A stretch of 64,000 nt of DNA. It comes from Plasmodiophora brassicae. Its lineage: Eukaryota; Endomyxa; Phytomyxea; Plasmodiophorida; Plasmodiophoridae. Of the stretch, positions 29,469 through 40,762 are shown piece by piece. A program made the translations under genes and the position numbers. The notes beneath the pieces are model-generated. The model searched no databases. It was not told where the DNA came from and saw only the letters and a program-made list of their open reading frames with translations. Numbering within the stretch: position 1 is the first letter of the stretch; every line of letters begins with the position of its first letter. The stretch is from assembly GCA_039704465.1 (NCBI GenBank), contig JASFAU010000017.1:496001-560000 (forward strand), given 5' to 3'.

Positions 29469-29920
29469 ATGTCGCCAATGACTGCGTTCCTCATCGCCCT
29501 GCTCTCCATTGTTGCTGTGCTGTGCCTGACGCAGGTTGCTGCCGATGACACGCGAGTCCACGTCGAGCACGGTGATGGGCACATCGACCAGTGGGATCCC
29601 GTGGCCGTACCGCCGCTCAGCCTGCATCTGACGCATGTGTCTGTAGCCGTGACGAGGAAGGCGACGACGAAGAACACTACCACGAGCATCACCACGGTAC
29701 GTCAGTCACGATGGTGACAAGATCGCCCATTGAGGTGTGTGTCAGGCCACTCTGATTCACATGGGCATCACCACGACGACCATGAGGACCACGACTATGA
29801 TGACCATGCGGACGGCGATCACGACGAGGTAAAACGTGCTTTCCTTACGCGCGACGCCGTCTGACGAGGGAACGCTCCTTATGTGTCCAGGACTACCATG
29901 GACACCACCACCATTGGTGA
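29469..29920 (+). CDS. Small secreted histidine/aspartate-rich protein
   Basis: Four exons (29469-29590, 29647-29696, 29746-29828, 29891-29920; introns 56, 49 and 62 nt) splice in frame to 94 residues. A signal peptide (MTAFLIALLSIVAVLCLTQVAA, second Met at 29478) is followed by about 65 residues dominated by His, Asp, Glu and Gly. These include EEHYHEHHHGHSDSHGHHHD, DHEDHDYDDHADGDHDE and a final HGHHHHW-stop. The splices are supported because every exon keeps the His frame, while the unspliced frame does not. Such chains bind Zn, Cu or Ni, as in zinc-transporter loops and secreted histidine-rich proteins. A role as extracellular or vacuolar metal buffer is inference. The locus is missed by open-frame scans because no exon exceeds 122 nt. 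Confidence 0.7.
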
Positions 29921-31129
29921 CAATGCTACTCAACGAATACACACACACAGCCATGTGTCGGTTCAATGTGTCGTCGCGTATCGCTGGACCGTCGTCCATC
30001 AGGGTACCAACCGCTGTACCCTGATGACGCACAGGGAGCTCGATCATGCCACCGACGGGGACGCCCCACCTGGTGGACGTATCTCGAGATCTGTGTCACC
30101 TTTATCCAGTTCGTGGTAGAACCATTGTGAGACTTAGTCCGGCATGCTGGGCGACTGGCCCACTTGCAATCATCTGCTAACAGCGTTTACCATCGCCGAC
30201 GATCGTCTACCATGGACGATTTCGCCATCGAAACTGGACTGCGTTCACGGGTACGCCTTATTGGTCATCGTCGTCACCCGCATGCTCTAAAAGCGCTCGC
30301 ACCTCCGTCTGGCCTCCGCGTCGGTCGCCTCCTGCTCGATGCGATTGCAATGCGTCGTGCTGTGGTCAACGCCACCGGGAAAAGTCGTTCGTGGTTTGAA
30401 TCCGTTCGCGTTCGGAATCACAAGTCGTATGCTTATGAAGCAGACACTGATCAGGATGTTGTGCAAGCTCATCCATGTTCACAAGTCTGTGCCTGGCGTT
30501 GCCGTCCACGGGACAAGCGCCTGGAAAGGCGCTCCTCCGTCAATTGGCGGCGCTTTCGTAATCACACTGCCGATGCCGATCAATCCAGTATCGATGTTGT
30601 CGATCCCGATACTGCATGACGTCTTCGTCAACAGAGGGCACTTCGTGCATTGCTCGGAACTGGAACGTAGGAGCGCAGGTTCGCGCGCCCCGGGATCGAC
30701 TCATGTGCAGACGGCTGCTGGATGCAGGATCACGGGTCCTGGACAGATGCAATGCCGAGCGGGCCGAACAACGCGAAGGCGCGCGACGCTGACCAAACCA
30801 GCAGAAGGAAATGGGTGCCTGGCGCGAGGTCAGGACTTCAGTCGCCTTGCGCGGAGGCAGGGTAAAACGAGATGCCGATGATGTAAGGCAGGCATTCGCG
30901 TCGATCGCCGACAATCACTGATTCAGCACTGGTTACCACCTACTGCCACGTCCCGAGGTTCTCGAATTGTTACTCAGTATTCCCGGCGTGGCGACGAATA
31001 TGGGTGTCGCCGCTACAGCGGTCGACCCGGTGACCAACGGACGGATGGCGGCTTCACATCGCAAGGTCCAAATCCAGTTACGTCGGAGAAGTTGTATTGG
31101 TATGGAGTTGATGTACCTAGTCGCCTTGG
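29921..31129. other. Region with short frames but no recognised gene
   Basis: Plus-strand frames at 30209-30619 and 30339-30881 are open. The second includes a fairly protein-like run (HKSVPGVAVHGTSAW, IGGAFVITLPMPINPVSML) but has no start, family match or clear splice context. It may be a decayed gene. Confidence 0.3.
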
Positions 31130-31615
31130 CTACCCCGTGCTGGAAAGCGGCTGATAGGTGTTGGAAACGACGACAGGCGCAGGGCGATCCATCTTCCTGG
31201 CCGATCGCCGGCGCCCTTGGACAAGCCACCCGCGGTCGTCCCGACCATTGACGCGACACGCGCAAGACGTCCCGGACGTGAAGCGCCGCCAGGTGTCGAA
31301 CGTGGCGACAAGTGGCCCGAAATGGTCCTTCAGCGTGTTGCGCGCCTGACAGAACGTGCACCTAACCAGCTGGACCAGGGTCGTCCTGTCGGCCGCATTC
31401 GGATCAGCCAGACTAGATACCTTGGCCAGGTGCCTCCAGGAGGTCGTGCAGCGGGACTTCGCGGCTGCGACGGCCCCTCCCGTCGCGGTGTCGGCGAACG
31501 CCCTGCCGAACAGGACCATGGCGACCGTGTGGGCGGCGCTCGTCACGACATGCAGGCAGACAGCGACGGCCCACGTGCAGCAGGCGCGCAGCAGTTCGAA
31601 CGCAAACGTGAGCAT
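31130..31615 (-). CDS. Hypothetical membrane-associated protein
   Basis: Open frame of 161 residues. It begins with a hydrophobic, Cys-containing segment (MLTFAFELLRACCTWAVAVCLHVVTSAAHTVAMVLF). A basic, Cys-bearing region follows (VRCTFCQARNTLKDHFGPLVATFDTWRRFTSG). It is divergent from INTS4, with 361 bp of intergenic sequence between starts that holds no other gene. The C-terminal 40 residues may be intron read-through. No family is recognised. Confidence 0.4.
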   Translation of the reverse strand: MLTFAFELLRACCTWAVAVCLHVVTSAAHTVAMVLFGRAFADTATGGAVAAAKSRCTTSWRHLAKVSSLADPNAADRTTLVQLVRCTFCQARNTLKDHFGPLVATFDTWRRFTSGTSCACRVNGRDDRGWLVQGRRRSARKMDRPAPVVVSNTYQPLSSTG

Positions 31616-31976
31616 CGCACCCGATCACCCTCGACCCGCGCACCCAGATACTAAGTCACCACCCAGACTGGGAGACACTCGGCCGCAAGTCAAGCGTTCG
31701 TTGTAACGTGCGCGGCACAGGACCACGAATCCAGGTAGACTTGCCGCACAGCTGAGGAGGCGCATGGCCCCCTCCCGGTGCGGCGCGACCTGCTTCCAGC
31801 ACTCGTCTTCCGCTTCATTCAAAGGCGAAATCGTCGAAGGTTCGCTGGCGGCGTTGCCCAAAAACGTCCCTCGAAAGTAGCCGTGGTTTGCGGGTGCATT
31901 TTTCGGGACTGCACCGCATGACGACCGACGGGGCCGCGGGCGATCGTCATTTCGGTTTTGGGTGGGTTCCAGGCGG

Positions 31977-34037
31977 ATGGGTCGCGTCAAGTCGATCCGT
32001 GCGGCGGTGGCGGGCGCGCTGCGGGACGACCCGGCAGCGTCGGCGTCGATCCGGGACGATGTTCTTGAGGCGACAGGGGATCGCCGCGACGACGGCGTCA
32101 GGGCGGCGGCGGTCGCGGCACTCGGCGTCGTCGGTGATGCACGTGATGCCGCGCGGCTCGTTCGTGCCATGAGCGATTTCCATGATGCGGTTCGTGTGGC
32201 GGCGACGCGGGCGCTTGTGCAGAACGACGCGCGTGGGATTCCACCTCCGATATCAGCGTTTGCACCGGCGATACAACTTGCGAGTGATGCCGCCTGGCAG
32301 GCCAGGCTCGCGGCTGCCGCTCTCCTTCATGCGTTGTCATGGCGGTACCCGGCACATTTTGTCGCTATTGGGACGTCTCTATCGGATTCTGCCTTTCAGC
32401 GAATGAGTGCGCTGGCATTGGACCCGGTCGAGGATGTTCGTGTACTGGCGTTTCGGCTGATGGGTGCATTCCCGCGCGGAAGCGTATCCCGTCGACTACT
32501 GCTGCAGACCTTATCGAAGGTCCCTTTGCGGGACTTGCGTGATCATCGTGGCGAGCTTCGCGTCGCGTTCAATATCGAAACCGAGGTCGAGTCTGCCACG
32601 GCTGATGACGGGCACACCGCTGGGGCCTTTGTACACGGTCTCGAGGATGAATTCAAGCGCGTTCGGCTGGCGGCGATCGACTCCATTGTCGCGCTCTGCG
32701 GTTTCGATCGCGAGTTCGCAGATAATGCTGTGGACTTCCTTGTCGATATGCTGAACGACGAAGTGAGAGCTGTTCGAGTCCGCGCGATTGCCGCTGTCAG
32801 GCGTTTAGCTTTAGCAGGCGTTGTACTGACGACGTTGCAACTGGAGACGGTCCTCGGGAATCTTGTGGAACTGTCGACAGCACGCGAAACGCTCAGTCTC
32901 ATCGCGGCTCTTCGACTGGTTGGCGTCAGCCAGTTGCAGGCTGCCCTGGTCGCCCTGTTAAAATGCGACATCGATGATGATGTACGCGCCACCCTACGTG
33001 CTGTGGCGATTCGACATCGCGAGCTGGCACAAAGTCTCGTCAAGCTATGGCAGTCTGCTAATCCCTTTGTTTTTAACTCCCGTCAAGCGATCCCAAGCCC
33101 GGCGTATTCGGCGTTTATGCTCTTCTTTCGCTGTAAGCTATCGTCCATTTATATGCGTTTGGAAACCTGATGCACATTGGCAGGCGCGCAGCCGGGAGAC
33201 CTGCCTAAGGGGTTTGTCCATCAGCTGGAACACTGCGGCGTTCATACTCCAGTCTCAAGGAACTCGTTTCGTTGGCAATGCCCACGCGAGATCAACGTAG
33301 TAGCAAGGGAGGTCCTCACGTTGTGCTCACAAAGGCGGTACAAGGCGGCAGCGGATGCCGTTGCGGAGAATCTGTGCCCGCGTCTTAGAGCAGAACAATG
33401 TCCCAGTGCTCTGTTCGACCTGTGCAACCTCTATGCGGAATGGCTTCAGTGTACCTGTGTCTGCCTGGTCAATGCCGACGATTTCGTCGCGAGTAACCTG
33501 TCGTATCGCGTCGCCAGGGCCATGGCTGACGCGTTTCTCGGGTTGACATCTGCACAACGATGCAGTATCCAACGTGCCCTAAAGACTTCCGCCATCTTAG
33601 CGCAGAACGAACAGGGCGATCGCGAAATTCCTCAATGGTGGCCCGGCGAACTTCCATCGTCAATCAAAAGAATCAAGTTCGAGATTGTTGAGCCGCGATC
33701 AGATCCAGAGAAACCAATTCGAGCCCGGCCTCATTCACCTGCCGTCGTCCATCTCACTGCCGTCCTCCATTTTCTGCCGAATTTGGAGCGCCTTCGCATT
33801 TCACTAGAATTCGTCGATGGGTCGGTTCACTTGGTTCGCCCCGCCCCGGAAGATATCGTGTTCGAGGGCCCTGGTCGTCACCGTCTTCGTTGCGTCGTTC
33901 GCGTTCCACATGATATATCTCGACGTCGGCAACAGCAAGTCGCAGAACTCGGTCTCGTTCTTGTTAACGATGACGGCCTCGCGCTGGGTCTCGATTCCTT
34001 TGGGCCACGTGTTAAACTGTATTTGCTTGGAACCTGA
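31977..34037 (+). CDS. INTS4: Integrator complex subunit 4
   Basis: Exons 31977-33132 and 33184-34037 (51-nt intron) give 669 residues. The first exon is HEAT-repeat (VRAAAVAALGVVGD, VRLAAIDSIVAL). It contains the near-diagnostic GAFVHGLEDEFKRVRLAAIDSI and FADNAVDFLVDMLNDEVRAVRVRAI, as in metazoan INTS4. The C-terminus carries P-E-D-I-V-F-E-G-P-G-R-H-R-L-R-C-V-V, matching the N-P-G-P-G-R-H-R-L of the INTS4 tail. INTS4 is the scaffold that joins the INTS9/INTS11 endonuclease into the Integrator cleavage module, which ends snRNA and attenuated mRNA transcripts in the nucleus. At 669 residues it is shorter than the human protein (about 960), mainly in the N-terminal repeats. The start is the first ATG in frame; no upstream exon was seen. 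Confidence 0.92.
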
Positions 34038-34109
34038 ATTGTCGTCGACCTCCACCGTTTCTTCATGCTGACGCGTGGTATGCCTTGCCGCCTGTAAGGG
34101 GGGACTCAC

Positions 34110-34597
34110 TTAGTCAATGGGAGGTGTATCCTTTGACATGTATACTCCAGGGACGATGTTCCATCCGGGTGGCACGAGCGGTGGCACCGCCACATTGCTG
34201 CACGTCACTGTCCTTGCTGTCCGTCGAAACCCGGAAGGCGGTCTCTCGCATAGCGCCATGTCTAGGAAGACCCCTGGAACGAACGTTGGTCGCGGATCGG
34301 ACCCCTGCCAGGCTTCGTTCTGACTGTACGTTATAGAAGCCTTCTGGGCGATCTGCTGACCTGTTTTCTGAGATCGAGGCCTCACTTGGCACGAACAAAC
34401 GAGCGCAAGACCAGCAGACTGCGGTCGCCAGCTCCTCCTACCCCAAGGGATCCATTAATCCATCCTCTCGTGCAGGTCCTACCCAGGTACCAAACACAAC
34501 TGTCGTCTCTAATACCAACATAACACATTATCGGCGGCGGCGCAGGGCGAACGCAACCCCCAATATCACACAATAGCCACTGCACCTCCCAGCACAT
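34110..34597 (-). CDS. Hypothetical protein, two-exon candidate
   Basis: The 3' frame (34110-34385) is compositionally protein-like (SITYSQNEAWQGSDPRPTFV, PPGWNIVPGVYMSKDTPPID-stop). An upstream minus frame (34382-34597, MCWEVQWLLCDIGGCV, SLLVLRSFVRAK) overlaps it and could be the 5' exon. The stop lies 72 bp after the INTS4 stop, so the two converge. The family is unknown. The WDR60 gene may start from the same interval on the opposite strand. Confidence 0.4.
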
Positions 34598-37023
34598 TTC
34601 ATCCCGTTATTTCGACCAAGGACGAAGAGCCATCTGAGGAAGACGAATACGGTTCAGATTTCGAGGTGATCTCCCGTCCTGGATGACATCGACGTTGCTG
34701 ATGCCCCACCTTGTCGAGCAGGCGTATTCCGATGACTTCGATGAGGAAGAGGAAGAACCTACCGAGCCACCCAGTGCTGTTGTCGCTGCGTCTCCTGGAA
34801 CACCACAGCCGACAATCACTCGGCCTGTGCGACGACGTACCCACGCCTTGGACGCTAGAAGCAAGGTACCAATGTCACCGCCATGTGCATAACGTAGCTG
34901 ATTGAAGGGATTTATGTAGAAAGTATTGGCGGTCGTAAAGCTTGTGGAGGAGTCCTCCGACATTTATCACGTCGAGCCGGATGCGCGCGCGATACGCCGC
35001 CTGAATACAACCACGACCGCATCGCAGTTCAACGATGACTGGATCGCATCCGCAGTCCAGACAGATGACATACATAGCGCTGAAGGTACCTCATCTTGCA
35101 GCTCTTCGCTATCCCCAGCTAAGCGCGTTTCCAGCGTCGTCGCAATGCCCTGAAGCTGGGCACGCGTCCTCGAACGTCGATTCCATTCGATTGCAGAAGG
35201 TGCGGCACGTTCCCTGTCCTATTGTGTGTATAGACGCTAACCTGGCTGCCAGTTCATTCGAGCTGCTGCGCGGCTCTGCGAGGCCGCTATTCTCCAAGGC
35301 CGAAGTATCGGCCACCTTCTAATGAAAGAGAAATCACACGCGCTGGAACTCAGCTGTCCCCCGCTCATCAACGTATGACCACGTAGTGGACGTTCCGTCG
35401 TTAATGTCGCGCTGATGTCTTCCAGGGTCGTGATGTCGTTTCCATAGACTGCTCCCCTGTGCAATCGCAGATCGTCCTTGTCGGGTATGGTCCCAGTGAA
35501 GCGAGTCGAAGCATGGCCCTCCTCTGCGTTTGGGACGTCGAGCAGCCGACCCGACCATCCGCGTACGCCGTCGTCTGTTGTCGCTGGATACGATTTTGAC
35601 TCGTATTCAGGGTTCTGTCCTGCTTTGGGACCGTCCGCCGTTGCCTACTAGCCGTACATGCTGGGTCCCTGGTTGCCATAGCCGGCCTGGAACAAGGCAG
35701 TCTGGCACTTTGGGATCTGCGGGAACCTCCCACTATGCACAAACTGGTTCGTCCGCAATACTGTGTTACTGGGCCGGTCACGAGAGACGTTATCACAGGT
35801 GAAATGCCCATCGCCCAGCGAAGAGGTATTTCTGCACCGTCAAGCAACGTTTACGACCGACGACTTCCTGGATGGGAACCATGCCAGCCCCGTCTGCTGC
35901 CTGTCGAACCTGTCGTCACCGGCGCAACGTGCAGGCACGTCGTACGCCGTTTCCGCTCTTCGTGTGGTCGCTCATGCAGATGCAGGCCAATCGGCTGTGC
36001 AGGTCGCTTCGATGGACGTGCTGGGCGCAGTCAACGTCTGGACACTGCTCGAAATCTCGGCGCCTGACGACATGGACCCGGGTCTAGCCATTGGCGGTCG
36101 CGTCAAACTTGTCCTGTAAGCCGCTTGGGAAGCCCGTTCGACATTGGTGCCTAATCTGGATAACAGGTCGCTCTTGGTTCGGGTCGCGTCGCAAAGTTCG
36201 CTGCCGTCGACGATCGAGTTCTGTCGCCGCGATCCGAACGACTACCTGCTGGCCGACGGGTGCGCTTGCATTATTCGCGGGAAACGGTTTGGCACGCCAC
36301 CGGATCCGTCGATGTACTTCCCGCCTGGTCGCACCGTCGACTACCCGTTATCGTTGTCGTCATCGCCCTTCGTCGACGGCTTGTTCCTCGCTGGGTACGC
36401 CAGCGGTATGTTGTGGTACGTGTACCCGAGACAACGACCACGTTGTGTAAGTTTACCCATCATCGTGCGCCGTGTCAGTTTATTCAACATGGCCGTCTGC
36501 GAGCCGGTCATGTCATGGCCGATGGCGAGCGCATCGGGCATCGTCCAGGTGTTGTGGTCGCCACGTTCCCCAACGCAATTCTTCGCCCTGGACCGGAACG
36601 GGGTCCTCTCGATCTGGGACCTGATGGACCCATCTGCGATTCGATTATCGCCGTCGGCATTGACGATGGCCCAGGCCCCCATGAAATGCATCCAGCTGCC
36701 CCAGGCTACCGACCACTTCTGCATCCCGTAACGTGCGCGTTCGTTTCGTCAAGCCGACTCCATTTGAGTGAGCGCTCATTGCAGCGTCCCTGCCGAAAAG
36801 GACGACACGACCGTATCCATCGTGTACAGAGTCGAACGCGGCACAGTCAAGGTGTCGGCATTACCATTGTAATCGTTTCCCCGTGTGGCCTCAACCGCTC
36901 GTCTGCTAACGCTGTTGTGCTGTGCACCCAGAGTGCCAGGTCCACGTGCGAACGCACCCGCCAGCGATGCTCTGCAATGGTTGCAGTCGTGCACATCCTG
37001 ACACAACGTCAAGCATCTATTAA
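34560..37023 (+). CDS. DYNC2I1: Dynein-2 intermediate chain, WDR60-like
   Basis: Multi-exon gene; the 5' end is not located. The N-terminus is acidic as in WDR60 (STKDEEPSEEDEYGSDFE spliced at 34666 to AYSDDFDEEEEEPTEPP). WD40 blades follow: MALLCVWDVEQPTRPSAYAVV, VAIAGLEQGSLALWDLREP, QVASMDVLGAVNVWTLLEI and ending IGGRVKLVL, the hallmark GGRVKLV of WDR60. Next come STIEFCRRDPNDYLLADG, FVDGLFLAGYASGMLW and VQVLWSPRSPTQFFALDRNGVLSIWDLMD. A last pair of exons (VPAEKDDTTVSIVYRVERGTVK and CQVHVRTHPPAML to TAA at 37021-37023) is less certain. The protein carries the retrograde IFT motor's heavy chains in cilia, which supports a flagellated organism. It converges with the arrestin gene. Confidence 0.8.
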
Positions 37024-37195
37024 ATATGTGCGGCTAGATCCGTCTTCCTCGACGTCCAGGTTAACGATCCGGGACACGACCGGGTCCCAGCCGAGCAACG
37101 GGTTCACCGCCCACTCCGCTGGTGTGCAATGTGGTACGATGACGGTGACGGGTAGCCGTGCCTGACACGCACCCATCATCAACATGAGTGTTCGC

Positions 37196-38454
37196 TCAAC
37201 CTGCGCCAAAGCGTGCCGATACCTCGATGTCACCAGATCCGCAAGGGACGGGAACGAACACCTCGATCCAGTAGCGACAGACGACAACCCTGCCGAGAGT
37301 CGTTGGAGTTAACGGTTTCCCGTCGTCATCGGTTAGGCTGAGCGGGATCCTGAGCGCGTTGTCCCCCATGCGGTCATCGCCAGCCTGGACGCCGTCGGCG
37401 ACCTGGACCCGGACGCGGTCGATGCGACAGTACCGGGCGGTGGTTCCATGCATTTGCAACGACCGGTACAGTTCGACCTTGATGTGCTCGACGTCGACCG
37501 TCGACGAATTGTTGAACTCGACGATCAGGTCCGCCGTCGTACCGCTCTGGTACGCCTTCTGGGCGAAGCGAACGCGAAGGAACACGGAACCCTATGGTCG
37601 CAACTGTTAGGCGACGACGTCGCGCCGCCGAGGATCGACAGTGCCACCTCGTTACCTTATTCAAACAGCACCACGTGCGGATCGCCGCGTTGCAATCGCG
37701 CTTGACGGTGGCGATCGAGGCCAGCGGGCGACCTTTGACAATGAGGTCGCAGGTGGCCCGAATGACAGCGTAGTCGTCATCGGGGTTGTCCGGTCGTACA
37801 ACCATTTCGGCAGTCATCGCATCTACACAGAGGAGCGCCACCGCGTCAGTCCGATGCAAACCTGCAACGTGCGACCGCTCACTGACAGGAGACGCGAGCG
37901 CGGTATTGCCCAGCGTCACTGATGTCTGGATGCGTTGGCGCCCTGTCATCCGCAAACCTGGTACTCATGTGAGACCCGATGGGACACAAACGCGACGTCG
38001 GCTTCGTACGATCCGGGGACGTTCCGCGGCAGCTCGAACTCGAACGGGAACAGGTAGTGGCCGGGCTGCAGGACGTCGTCAGCGAGGTGGATGGGAGCGC
38101 GCACGTTGAATATCTCCCGGCTATTCTCGTGATGGTGAACGGCGACACGTTTCTTATCGCCCTTGCTTCGATCCCGCGCAAGCGCCGACCAGGACGCCGA
38201 TTCTGCGCGAATTCGTCATCCGCGGTGCGCGTTCGTACGAGTACGTGACGACGACCGCATCACGTACCATGGCCGTTGATCTGCAGGTAGATGCCATCGG
38301 TGGCCAGTGGCGATACGACGTTGACAAACAGGTGGCCGCGTACGACCTGCGTGCCCGAGTACGCCGGGTCAACCGTACGCACCACCATCGCAGTCGCAGA
38401 CAGGAACGCGGGCGTCACGACCGTCGACATATGGCCACTACCGAGCGTCGTCAT
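37196..38454 (-). CDS. Arrestin-fold protein
   Basis: Several exons on the minus strand. N-lobe: YSGTQVVRGHLFVNVVSPLATDGIYLQINGHG, then RDAVVVTYSYERAPR, then IFNVRAPIHLADDVLQPGHYLFPFEFELPRNVPGSYEADVAF in successive pieces. C-lobe: FLRVRFAQKAYQSGTTADLIVEFNN, VEHIKVELYRSLQMHG, ALRIPLSLTDDD, CRYWIEVFVPVPCGSGDIEVS. The order, the L-P-x-N-V-P-x-S-Y/F-E loop and the final sheet match arrestin-domain and VPS26-type sandwiches, which act as trafficking adaptors for membrane cargo. No PPxY motif was seen. Internal introns between 37586 and 38372 were not fixed to the base. The start is MTTLGSGHMSTVV; a second Met lies 7 codons in. Confidence 0.75.
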
Positions 38455-38870
38455 TCCGTTACCACTACCAGACGAAACACAGAGAGACTGCGTCCAGTGC
38501 ACCAGATCGTCGTCGTGACAGCCGCCTTCCCCTGACCTGACTAATATCGCGTGATTAATCCCGGCCTACGTATCCGCATCACCGTCACGACAGATCATGG
38601 GCTTGTACTACCTTGCCGCGTGGCTACGGCGCCGCTCGTGCAACGCGTTACACAGGGTGAGGGCGGGGCGACTGCAGACGCCAGTCGTCGCGCGCGATTC
38701 GTTGACGGACTCCGCGTCAGGAAGACAGCTGTTTCTATTTCATCGATGCATCTGGACGACGTCCGAGGCAAAGGGACTTCATTATTGCACACTTTCGGTA
38801 TATGCTGGAAGTCCTGCCTCTGATTGTGAGCAGTGCTCACTTACTCGTACGCTCAGGGGATAATTACTTT
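38455..38870. other. Intergenic region with no supported gene
   Basis: Short frames only; it lies upstream of both the arrestin gene and the inverted duplicate that begins near 38890. Confidence 0.4.
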
Positions 38871-39452
38871 GGACGACGAGGCCGAGGAGGAGGCGGAGAC
38901 ACCTCTTGACATCCGCGGAAGCAAACGGACGCGGACTGATTCGGGGCCGACGTCATCATCACCAACGAGGAGCAGGCAAGCGGGCGCCTGCTCTTCGTAT
39001 GACAAGGAGAGTCGAGTCAGCGTCGATTGCACACTGGGCGATGTGCTCTACGACTTGCTTCCCTACGTCGATCCTGAGAACAAAACCAAGCATTACATGA
39101 TCGTGGCATGGATGTTCGTGGCCAGGTCTCGGCGGATGGCAGCTGGTTCTTGATACATCTGAAGGAACGGGCCTGCAAGGCCGCGGATCTGATCGACCCG
39201 ACGAAGAAGTCTGACGCCGCGGATTTGTTAAGTTGTCCACAGTCGCAAGCCTTGATGGGCTTCTACGCTGCCAGGGAGCGACGGACGGCGATCATTGAGA
39301 TCCCACTCGCCTCGAATGTTTATCCCAAGGCGGTTCAGCGCCATGTGCGCGGGCTCAAATACCCGGACATCGTCGTTCAGGTCACCTGGGTGTTGACTGA
39401 GCGCGCTGAAGAAGGCGAAAACGAGACGGAGCCCGTCGAGAGCGTGTACTAG
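38871..39452 (+). pseudogene. Orphan gene copy E1, frameshifted
   Basis: The frame opens ITLDDEAEEEAETPLDIRGS and runs through KESRVSVDCTLGDVLYDLLPYVDPE to KHYMIVA. It then loses frame relative to copy E2, because 16 bp present in E2 (from AAGAACGTCATGACCG) are missing. The remaining frame (DVRGQVSADGSWFLIHLKE to the end, EGENETEPVESVY-stop at 39452) is intact and extends past the homology with E2. The 16-bp gap is too short to be an intron. Family unknown; possibly related to the gene at 14339-15211. Confidence 0.6.
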
Positions 39453-40075
39453 TGGAATAGTACAGATATTCGTTACCGTTGCTGGTGTCTGTTGGTTACA
39501 GTGAAGTTCAACTGCGAGTCCAGCCGCGTCCAGGGATGACAAACTATACGCGTTTACCGCATCTTCCAGCTTCCTGGACGACGATGTCCGAGTATTTGCG
39601 CCCGTGAACATCGCGCTGAACCGCCTTCGGATAAACAGTCGAGGAGAGACGTGCGATATCAACTATCGCCGTCCGTCGCCTTTAGCAGCGTAGAAGCCCA
39701 TCAAGGCTTGCGACTGTGGACAACTTAACAAATCCGCGGCGTCAGACTTCTTCGTCGGGTCGATCAGATCCGCGGCCTTGCAGGCCCGTTCCTTCAGATG
39801 TATCAAGAACCAGCTGCCATCCGCCGAGACCTGGCCACGAACGTCCACGGTCATGACGTTCTTTGCCACGATCATGTAATGCTTGGTTTTGTTCTCAGGA
39901 TCGACGTAGGGAAGCAAGTCGTAGAGCACATCGCCCAGTGTGCAATCGACGATGACTCGATTCTCCTTGCCATACGAAGAGCAGGCCACCTGCTCGCCTG
40001 CTCCTCGTTGCTGTGCCCCGAATCAGTCCTCGTCCGTTTGCTTCCGCGGATGTCAAGAGGCGTCTCCGGATCGGG
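38890..40075. repeat. Large imperfect inverted repeat, arms about 0.5 kb
   Basis: The arm at about 38890-39410 and the arm at about 39580-40075 are reverse complements at high identity, from CTCTTGACATCCGCGGAAGC at the outer ends to CCAAGGCGGTTCAGCG / CGAAGGCGGTTCAGCG near the centre. The spacer is about 170 bp. Both arms carry the orphan gene fragments E1 and E2. Confidence 0.8.
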
Positions 40076-40204
40076 ATCCATTCCGGGTCGGGTTCTCATT
40101 TCGGACACCCTTTCGGATCGGTAACCTGGACGGTAGATCGATGGATGCATACACGTTGTCGACACCCGTTCAGCACAGGTGACTTCTCGCATAAGCTCAA
40201 ACAT
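39580..40204 (-). pseudogene. Orphan gene copy E2, inverted partner of E1
   Basis: On the minus strand the middle part is intact (SRVIVDCTLGDVLYDLL-type sequence through AKNVMTVDVRGQVSADGSW to ALMGFYAA). A small indel then converts the E1-type continuation ERRTAIIEIP into GDGRR-stop. Similarity to E1 continues beyond the stop at nucleotide level to about 39580 (TATCCGAAGGCGGTTCAGCG). At the 5' end a further frame change separates the ETPLDIRGSKRTRTDSG part (39872-40204) from the rest. It is therefore a decayed duplicate lying head-on with E1. Confidence 0.6.
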
Positions 40205-40561
40205 GCAGCGTTGCGATATACCAAGTTGCTATCGCGCTGGGTACATCCCGAATCGTATTGGCTCGCGAAACCTTAGTACCCCTCCTCACTCCGGGTGAAA
40301 TGGCATGTGCTGACGCCCCGGCACATGGCCACCAGGGCCACGCCGACCTGTGCAAGGCCATGGTTGCGCAGCGGCGCCTCTGCGATGCCGTCGGCATCTT
40401 CGACATGATCGGCGTGCATATATTCACGATGGTCGTCAGCGCCGCGTCCACGTCGTCAAGTGCTAAACAACGCGTTTGTCGCCGGCGCGTTCGCAGTTAG
40501 ATGTCCCGTCCCTCAGTGTACATATAACGTGTGTCGCGGTGGGGGCGGGAGGAGGCGCCCT
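40205..40561. other. Intergenic region with no supported gene
   Basis: Only short shadow-like frames; no motif or repeat recognised. Confidence 0.4.
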
Positions 40562-40762
40562 TCAAACGTAGTTGGGGGCCGCCTGCAGGCCGGGGGGCGG
40601 CCGTTTCGGCAGGAAGATCATGCACAGGCACGAGACCGGGAAGCAGAACAGGATGCAGCCGAGGATGCCCTTGCTGTCGGACGTCGACCGGCTGATGGCC
40701 CATCCGCCCACCACCCAGCACACGATCCAGACGGCGATCACGATCGCGATCTCCGCTACCAT
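40562..40762 (-). CDS. Small two-TM membrane protein
   Basis: Open frame of 66 residues starting MVAEIAIVIAVWIVCWVVGGWAI. A short polar turn (SRSTSDSKG) separates it from a second hydrophobic, Cys-rich segment (ILGCILFCFPVSCLCMIFL), followed by a basic Pro-rich tail (PKRPPPGLQAAPNYV). Size and topology resemble small plasma-membrane hairpin proteins, but I cannot name a family. Confidence 0.5.
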   Translation of the reverse strand: MVAEIAIVIAVWIVCWVVGGWAISRSTSDSKGILGCILFCFPVSCLCMIFLPKRPPPGLQAAPNYV

